DNA of 64,000 bases from Branchiostoma floridae. Taxonomy: Eukaryota > Chordata > Leptocardii > Amphioxiformes > Branchiostomatidae. Every line of letters begins with the position of its first letter. Positions within the stretch are counted from its first letter, which is position 1. A program made the position numbers and the translations under genes. Below the pieces are notes generated by a model. It was not told where the DNA came from, did not search any database, and saw nothing but the letters and a program-made list of their open reading frames with translations. This document shows, one piece after another, positions 57,602 through 64,000 of this stretch. The DNA is taken from NCBI RefSeq assembly GCF_000003815.2, contig NC_049997.1:2010568-2074567 (forward strand), read 5' to 3'.

Positions 57602-58189
57602 AAGCCGCCGACTCTAAAGTAGCGACACGACTCGAAATTAACCTGTGTAAAACGTCTTCAATGACGTTGTGGCACAAGAAGAAAACCTGACTACCTATTG
57701 TTTTTTAAATGATGCTACTTTGCCGCACAAGCAGAATGTGTCGCCCACCTGTAACTACCTATTCTTTGTATAAAAAAACAAGCAATCTCTTAACAAAATG
57801 ATTCCCGAAAGGGCTATATCTATTACATTCAGAAAATCAATAAAATCACAAAGTCATGGCTTTTTTAAAATTCTTTGATGAAATAATGCTGTAGTTGTCA
57901 AAGTCATGTGTAATGTCAATGTCCGCCAACCAAGGTATCAAGGGGCTCTAATATTGAGTATAGATATAAAGTGTATTGCAAATTCTTGCCCGTGGGCTAA
58001 TTGCAGGTAACATAAGAGATTCAAACAGCGTAGAAACAATATCACAAGTGTCTTCTCTAGTCTAAAGCTAGTAAAAGCTAGTGCCACGCAAGATCTGCTT
58101 GGAGATTAAATAACACGCACAGGTATATCTAAGTCTAAAGGAAATAACTCAGACAGCCGTACGGACGCATGCTACATAGATATTACGTT
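57602..58189. other. Sequence between palindrome blocks
   Basis: AT-rich, no gene. At 58088-58109 there is one end of the MITE family seen at 25525-25697 (GATCTGCTTGGAGATTAAA). Confidence 0.5.
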
Positions 58190-58617
58190 CAGCACTGGGA
58201 CTTTCCAGTGCTTTATAACGTCAGCACTGGAAGCCCAGAACTGAAGTTTTTACAGCACTGGTCTTCCAGTGCTGAAAAGTTCCCGAGCACTGGTAAATCC
58301 AGTGCTGAACCCGTTACTTTTGTATATCAGCACTCGGTTCCAGTGCTGACGGCGGTTTCAGCACCTGGTAACCAGTGCTGAATGTCCTTTGAACAGTCTC
58401 GCCGCCTCTCCGCCGCGAGTTCCGCGCTGGTACCCGAGTGCTGACGGCAGTTCAGCACTGGAAACCAGTGCTCGGAGAAGTTCAGCACTGGAAATCCAGT
58501 GCTCGCATTGGGGTCAGCACTGAAATTCCAGTGCTGAGGGAGCTTCAGCACTGGAACAAGGCAGTTCAGCACTGGAAAACCAGTGCTAACGTTTCTTCAG
58601 CACCGGAAAACCAGCTA
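58190..58617. repeat. Palindrome array, block 2 (about 31 bp spacing)
   Basis: Thirteen copies of the same palindrome start at 58190, 58222, 58253, 58285, 58328, 58359, 58422, 58453, 58483, 58515, 58546 (half), 58567 and 58598. Halves stay complementary even where the central bases vary. Confidence 0.95.
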
Positions 58618-59559
58618 AAAGTGCCTGCGCCAACTTTGACGACGTGTAACTACCGAACGACGTGTTCTAGGACTTTGTGACTTTTCCTGAAGCATTGTTG
58701 GCAACAATTCTGAGAAAACATTTTGAGTTTCTGCCATAGCAACGGGTTCATGACAGGCATATTTTACCAAATTTACTCATTTCAGTTTTAATTACGGGAT
58801 TTCATGGTTTTATTGCTAGACAACACCTGTTTGTCTATATCATTAACATCCTGTGTAATTTTCATTTACATTTCTAATTAAATATTCATGATTTATGCTA
58901 ATTTGATGACGTAGTGGGTCAAAACCCAAGATGGTGGACAATGTCATTATCAACAGTAAATACATGTTATTTTTACTCAAATTCCGTCAAAATCTTTTAT
59001 TTTCTTACAAAATACAATCACTTGAACCTTTTCAGTCCACTTCTATTTGGTTTTGAGGTTATATGTAGAAAAAAACGTATTTAAAAAAAATGCAAGATGG
59101 CGGACGAATGACGTCATTTTCTGACGTCATATAGGTGTCAGTGTCGTCGTCATTGGCAACAAAATAAAAGGCTTGGCAGACTGACAGCAATAAGGGACCC
59201 TTTATAGTCATCGTTTTGTTTGATACCTTTAGGTATAGCGGAAATTTCATATTTAGATTTTATCCCAAAATATGACATTATGACGTCATATTTACGTCAC
59301 AACGATACCAAAATTACGGGAAATATAAAACTTAACCAGTACATCATCCCTCCAAATTTGTTGATCGTAACTCAAGCCGTTTTGAAATTACGAAGGGTGT
59401 GTGTGAAAAGAGACCCCCCCTCCCGGGTCCCAGGAATCCAAAAAAGCCCGGTCTAGATAGTATTAATTTCCGTGGGATAATTGCTGAAAATATGGACTTG
59501 ATATTTGGCTCCAAGCAAGAGGAGTATTAAGTTGTTATGGGAACAAATTAATTTATAAA
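58618..59559. other. AT-rich sequence with CRE-like TGACGTCA sites
   Basis: Three TGACGTCA palindromes occur (near 59109, 59121 and 59281) within a stretch that looks like a dispersed repeat (AAGATGGCGGACGAATGACG). No gene recognised. Confidence 0.4.
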
Positions 59560-59930
59560 CTAGAGTTCGGCGACCTCATACCTCCATGAAAATTTAGAGC
59601 TTTCGTAAATTACATGCATTTGACTAACACATTAACATAATTTATGCATGGTGTTGTTCATCATTGACTAACGTACACATGTCACAATTATAAAATTCCC
59701 ATAATTAACCATAAAGCGGTTTTGCAATTTTTGCCTAAATTATGCAAATAAGGTCCCCATTACCATATTTGGTATCTTCTTATATTCCACCTATCATAGT
59801 TAACAAGTGTTACATTTATTAAAGTCCAGTTATTGCAAACAATGAATTATACAATTTCCTCATTAATTATGCAAATTAAGTCTTCATTTGCATAACATGC
59901 ATATCATTATGAACATCTTTGCCCAAGGTA
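59560..59930 (-). repeat. Inverted copy of the dispersed repeat at 1930-2400
   Basis: CTAGAGTTCGGCGACCTCAT, TAATTTATGCATGGTGTTGT and ATTCCACCTATCATAGTTAA match the complement of 2110-2395. The gap at 59942 follows. Confidence 0.6.
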
Positions 59931-60041
59931 CCTGCATGCCTNNNNNNNNNNNNNNNNNNNNNNNNNNNNNNNNNNNNNNNNNNNNNNNNNNNNNNNNNNN
60001 NNNNNNNNNNNNNNNNNNNNNNNNNNNNNNNNNNNNNNNNN

Positions 60042-60269
60042 AAAATGATGCCAATTCGTCAATCCTTTCTGCAGTTATCCTCTTTGGACTGTCTTGACAA
60101 AAACGTCCCTGCAGTTCCGAAATTAAATGTTAGGGGGCAGAAACCTGCCCCACTTTGTCATGACGCTGAAAGCTATCTACCACTAAAATGTCAAGACCAT
60201 ATCATGTCCGGGACAAGAGATACATTGAAAAAACTGCTATGATAGAATATTCTCATTAATCATGCAAAT
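60042..60269. other. Short unique stretch between gap and satellite
   Basis: About 230 nt without recognised features, ending with TCATTAATCATGCAAATG, then the first satellite unit. Confidence 0.4.
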
Positions 60270-63200
60270 GTTCTCCTTTGACATTCAAGTGTCAAAAGTA
60301 ACGCACACTTTGTTAAAGATTCTGGAAGTTCCACCGTATGGGGTCACTTTGTTCGCTTAGCGGTTTCCCCAAGGCAAAACTTCCTTCGCTTTCGAGCCTT
60401 GTAGAAAGGTAAGGAAGAACATTTTAGTACTCAAATTGCTTTCTGCCTACTCGTTACGGGCTTTACTATGACATTCAAATGTCAAAAGTAACGCACACTT
60501 TGTTTAAGATTCTGGAAGTTCCACCATATGGGGTCACTTTGGGGATACCGAAGGGTTCGCTTAGCGGTTTCCCCAAGGCGAGACTTCCTTCGCTTTCGAG
60601 CCTTGTAGAAAAGTAAGAAAGTAATTTTTAGTACTCAAATTGCTTTCTGCCTACTCGTTACGGGCTTTACTATGACATTCACATGTCAAAAGTAACGCAC
60701 ACTTTGTTTAAGATTCTGGAAGTTCNNNNNNNNNNNNNNNNNNNNNNNNNNNNNNNNNNNNNNNNNNNNNNNNNNNNNNNNNNNNNNNNNNNNNNNNNNN
60801 NNNNNNNNNNNNNNNNNNNNNNNNNNNNNNNNNNNNNNNNNNNNNNNNNNNNNNNNNNNNNNNNNNNNNNNNNNNNNNNNNNNNNNNNNNNNNNNNTTTA
60901 AGATTCTGGAAGTTCCACCGTATGGGGTCACTTTGTGGTTACCGAATGTTCGCTTAGCGGTTTCCCCAAGGCTAAACTTCCTTCGCTTTCGAGCCTTGTA
61001 GAAAAGTAAGGAAGTAATTTTAGTACTCAAATTGCTTTCTGTCTACTCGTTACCGGTTTTACTATGACATTCACGTGTGAAAAGTAACGCACACTTTGTT
61101 TAAGATTCTGGAAGTTCCACCGTATGGGGTCACTTTGGGGTTACCGAAGGGTTCGATTAGCGGTTTCCCCAAGGCGAAACTTCCTTCGCTTTCGAGCCTT
61201 GTAGAAAAGTAAAGAAGTAATTTTTAGTACTCAAATTGCATTCTGCCTACTCGTTACGGCCTTACCTATGACATCCAAGTGTCAAAAGTAACGCACGCTT
61301 TGTTTAAGATTCTGGAAGTTCCACCGTATGGGGTCACTTTGTTCGATTAGCGGTTTCCCCAAGGCGAAACTTCCTTCGCTTTCGAGCCTTGTAGAAAAGT
61401 AAGAAAGCAATTTTTGGACTCAAATTGCTTTCTGCCTACTCGTTACGGGCTTTACTATGACATTCAAGTGTCAAAAGTAACGCACACTTTGTTTAAGATT
61501 CTGGAAGTTCCACCGATTGGGGTCACTTTCGGGTTACCGAAGGATTCGCTTAACGGTTTCTCCAAGGCGAAACTTCCTTCGCTTTCGAGCCTTGTAGAAA
61601 AGTAAGAAAGTAATTTTTAGTACTCAAATTGCTTGCTGCCTACTCGTTACGGGCTTTACTATGACATTCACGTGTCAAAAGTAACGCACACGTTGTTTAA
61701 GATTCTGGATGTTCCACCGTATGGGGTCACTTTGTTCGATTAGCGGTTTCCCCAAGGCGAAACTTCCTTCGCTTTCGAGCCTTGTAGAAAAGTAAGGAAG
61801 TAATTTTCAGTACTGAAATTGCTTTCTGCCTACTCAATTCGGGCTTTACTATGACATTCAAGTGTCAAAAGTAACGCACACTTTGTTTAAGATTCTGGAA
61901 GTTCCACCATATGGGGTCACTTTGGGGATACCGAAGGGTTCACTTAGCGGTTTCCCCAAGGCGAAACTTCCTTCGCTTTCGAGCCTTGTAGAAAAGTAAG
62001 GAAGTAATTTTTAGTACTCAAATTGCTTTCTGTCTACTCGTTTCCGGTTTTCCTATGACATTCAAGTGTCAAAAGTAACGCACACTTTGTTAAAGATTCT
62101 GGAAGTTCCACCGTATGGGGTCACTTTGGGGTTACAGAAGGGTTCGCTTAGCGGTTTCCCCTAGGCGAAACTTCCTTCGCTTTCGAGCCTTGTAGAAAAG
62201 TAAGGAAGTAATTTTTAGTAGTCAAATTGCATTCTGCCTACTCGTTGCGGGCTTTACTATGACATTCAAGTGTCAAAAGTAACGCACACTCTGTTAAAGA
62301 TTCTGGAAGTTCCACCTTATGGGGTCACTTTGGGGTTACCGAAGGGTTCGCTTAGCCGTTTCCCCAAGGCGAAACTTCCTTCGCTTTCGAGCCTTGTAGA
62401 AAAGTAAGAAAGCAATTTTTGGACTCAAATTGCTTTTTGCCTACTCGTTACGGGCTTTACTATGACATTCAAGTGTCTAAAGTAACGCACAATTTGTTTA
62501 AGATTCTAGAAGTTCCACCATATGGGGTCACTTTGGGGATACCGAAGGGTTCGCTTAGCGGTTTCCCCAAGGCGAAACTTCCTTTGCTTTCGAGCCTTGT
62601 AGAAAAGTAAGGAAGTAATTTTTAGTACTCAAATTGCTTTCTGCCTACTCGTTGCGGGCTTTACTATGACATTCACGTGTCAAAAGTAACGCACACTTTG
62701 TTTAAGATTCTGGAAGTTCCACCGCAGGTCCTCAGTGAGCACGCTTAGCGGTTTCCCCAAGGCGAAACTTCCTTCGCTTTCGAGCCTTGTAGAAAAGTAA
62801 GGAAGTATATTTTAGTACTCAAATTACTTGCTGCCTACTCGTTACGGGCTTTACTATGACATTCAAGTGTCAAAAGTAACGCACACTTTGTTTAAGATTC
62901 TGGAAGTTCCACCGTGTGGGGNNNNNNNNNNNNNNNNNNNNNNNNNNNNNNNNNNNNNNNNNNNNNNNNNNNNNNNNNNNNNNNNNNNNNNNNNNNNNNN
63001 NNNNNNNNNNNNNNNNNNNNNNNNNNNNNNNNNNNNNNNNNNNNNNNNNNNNNNNNNNNNNNNNNNNNNNNNNNNNNNNNNNNNNNNNNNNNNNNNNNNN
63101 NNNNNNNNNNNNNNNNNNNNNNNNNNNNNNNNNNNNNNNNNNNNNNNNNNNNNNNNNNNNNNNNNNNNNNNNNNNNNNNNNNNNNNNNNNNNNNNNNNNN

Positions 63201-64000
63201 NNNNNNNNNNNNNNNNNNNNNNNNNNNNNNNNNNNNNNNNNNNNNNNNNNNNNNNNNNNNNNNNNNNNNNNNNNNNNNNNNNNNNNNNNNNNNNNNNNNN
63301 NNNNNNNNNNNNNNNNNNNNNNNNNNNNNNNNNNNNNNNNNNNNNNNNNNNNNNNNNNNNNNNNNNNNNNNNNNNNNNNNNNNNNNNNNNNNNNNNNNNN
63401 NNNNNNNNNNNNNNNNNNNNNNNNNNNNNNNNNNNNNNNNNNNNNNNNNNNNNNNNNNNNNNNNNNNNNNNNNNNNNNNNNNNNNNNNNNNNNNNNNNNN
63501 NNNNNNNNNNNNNNNNNNNNNNNNNNNNNNNNNNNNNNNNNNNNNNNNNNNNNNNNNNNNNNNNNNNNNNNNNNNNNNNNNNNNNNNNNNNNNNNNNNNN
63601 NNNNNNNNNNNNNNNNNNNNNNNNNNNNNNNNNNNNNNNNNNNNNNNNNNCGTTACGGGCTTAACTATGACATTCACGTGTCAAAAGTAACGCACACTTT
63701 GTTTAAGATTCTGGAAGTTCCACCGTATGGGGTCACTTTGTTCGATTAGCGGTTTCCCCAAGGCGAAACTTCCTTCGCTTTCGAGCCTTGTAGAAAAGTA
63801 AGGAAGTAATTTTTAGTACTGAAATTGCTTTCTGCCTACTCAATTCGGGCTTTACTATGACATTCAAGTGTCAAAAGTAACGCACACTTTGTTTAAGATT
63901 CTGGAAGTTCCACCGTATGGGGTCACTTTGGGGATACCGAAGGGTTCGCTTAGCGGTTTCCCCAAGGCGAAACTTCCTTTGCTTTCGAGCCTTGTAGAAA
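60270..64000 (+). repeat. Satellite array with 190 bp and 204 bp monomers
   Basis: About 19 head-to-tail units. Using ACATTC as anchor they start at 60281, 60471, 60675, (gap), 61067, 61271, 61460, 61664, 61854, 62058, 62262, 62465, 62669, 62859, (gap), 63670 and 63860. The 204 bp class carries a 14 bp block GGGGATACCGAAGG (or GGGGTTACCGAAGG) that the 190 bp class lacks. A conserved stem ACTTCCTT ... AAGGAAGT is in each unit. The array runs off the right edge. Frames in it are not genes. Confidence 0.97.

Noticed and set aside
57402-57677. Small gene with repeated QHWxSSA-like peptides
   Set aside because: The frame is a by-product of the palindrome array; the 31 bp period is not a multiple of three and the peptide pattern shifts frame.
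57385-58617. CRISPR array
   Set aside because: Regular repeat-spacer layout, but the spacers are only ~9 nt, the repeats are full palindromes, and this is a eukaryotic genome without cas genes.
62828-63749. Long ORFs of 250-280 codons
   Set aside because: They consist almost entirely of N from the gap at 62922-63650.

Overview
This is a eukaryotic, metazoan window. A spliced gene with canonical GT-AG introns occupies most of it, and the introns are filled with LINEs, tRNA-derived SINEs, many inverted-repeat DNA transposons, microsatellites and a satellite array. Protein similarity of the exons to vertebrate RFX4, plus the mix of repeats (CR1-like, Tx1-like and RTE-like LINEs, many TA-flanked inverted-repeat elements), suggests an invertebrate deuterostome. 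A lancelet (Branchiostoma) is my best guess, but the sequence alone does not prove it. The assembly is a draft: seven N runs (10120-10219, 15156-15255, 30265-30364, 37222-37321, 59942-60041, 60726-60896, 62922-63650).

The host gene is the 3' half of an RFX4-like transcription factor on the + strand. Eight exons (2423-2567, 7952-8164, 23147-23266, 30974-31129, 38138-38248, 43247-43424, 46642-46786, 56203-56670) join in one frame into 511 codons plus a stop. They cover the end of the conserved RFX dimerisation region and a Ser/Tyr/Asn-rich tail. The DNA-binding domain must lie upstream of the window.

Layout of the introns. Intron 1 (2568-7951) holds several inverted-repeat transposons. Intron 2 (8165-23146) holds a minus-strand, frameshifted copy of a large uncharacterised protein family (17478 down to 8340), split by a 5.3 kb Tx1-like LINE (about 9971-15255) that itself contains a CR1-like 3' fragment. 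Further along are two SINEs, an RTE-like 3' end with a target duplication, and an endonuclease fragment. Intron 3 (23267-30973) has a TA-flanked 1.7 kb element, a palindromic element with a hammerhead-ribozyme-like core, and a nearly identical 0.5 kb inverted repeat. Intron 4 (31130-38137) has one minus-strand LINE broken by later transposons. Intron 5 (38249-43246) has a recent Tx1-like LINE insertion with a 15 bp target duplication. Intron 6 (43425-46641) has three small inverted-repeat elements. Intron 7 (46787-56202) has a GC-rich island and a nearly full-length CR1-like LINE.

Downstream of the gene (56671-64000) are two blocks of a short palindrome array with about 31 bp spacing, a stretch of AT-rich dispersed repeats, and a satellite made of 190 bp and 204 bp monomers that runs off the right edge. 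Apart from RFX4-like, no intact host gene is visible. The coding sequences elsewhere belong to transposons or to the decayed large family.
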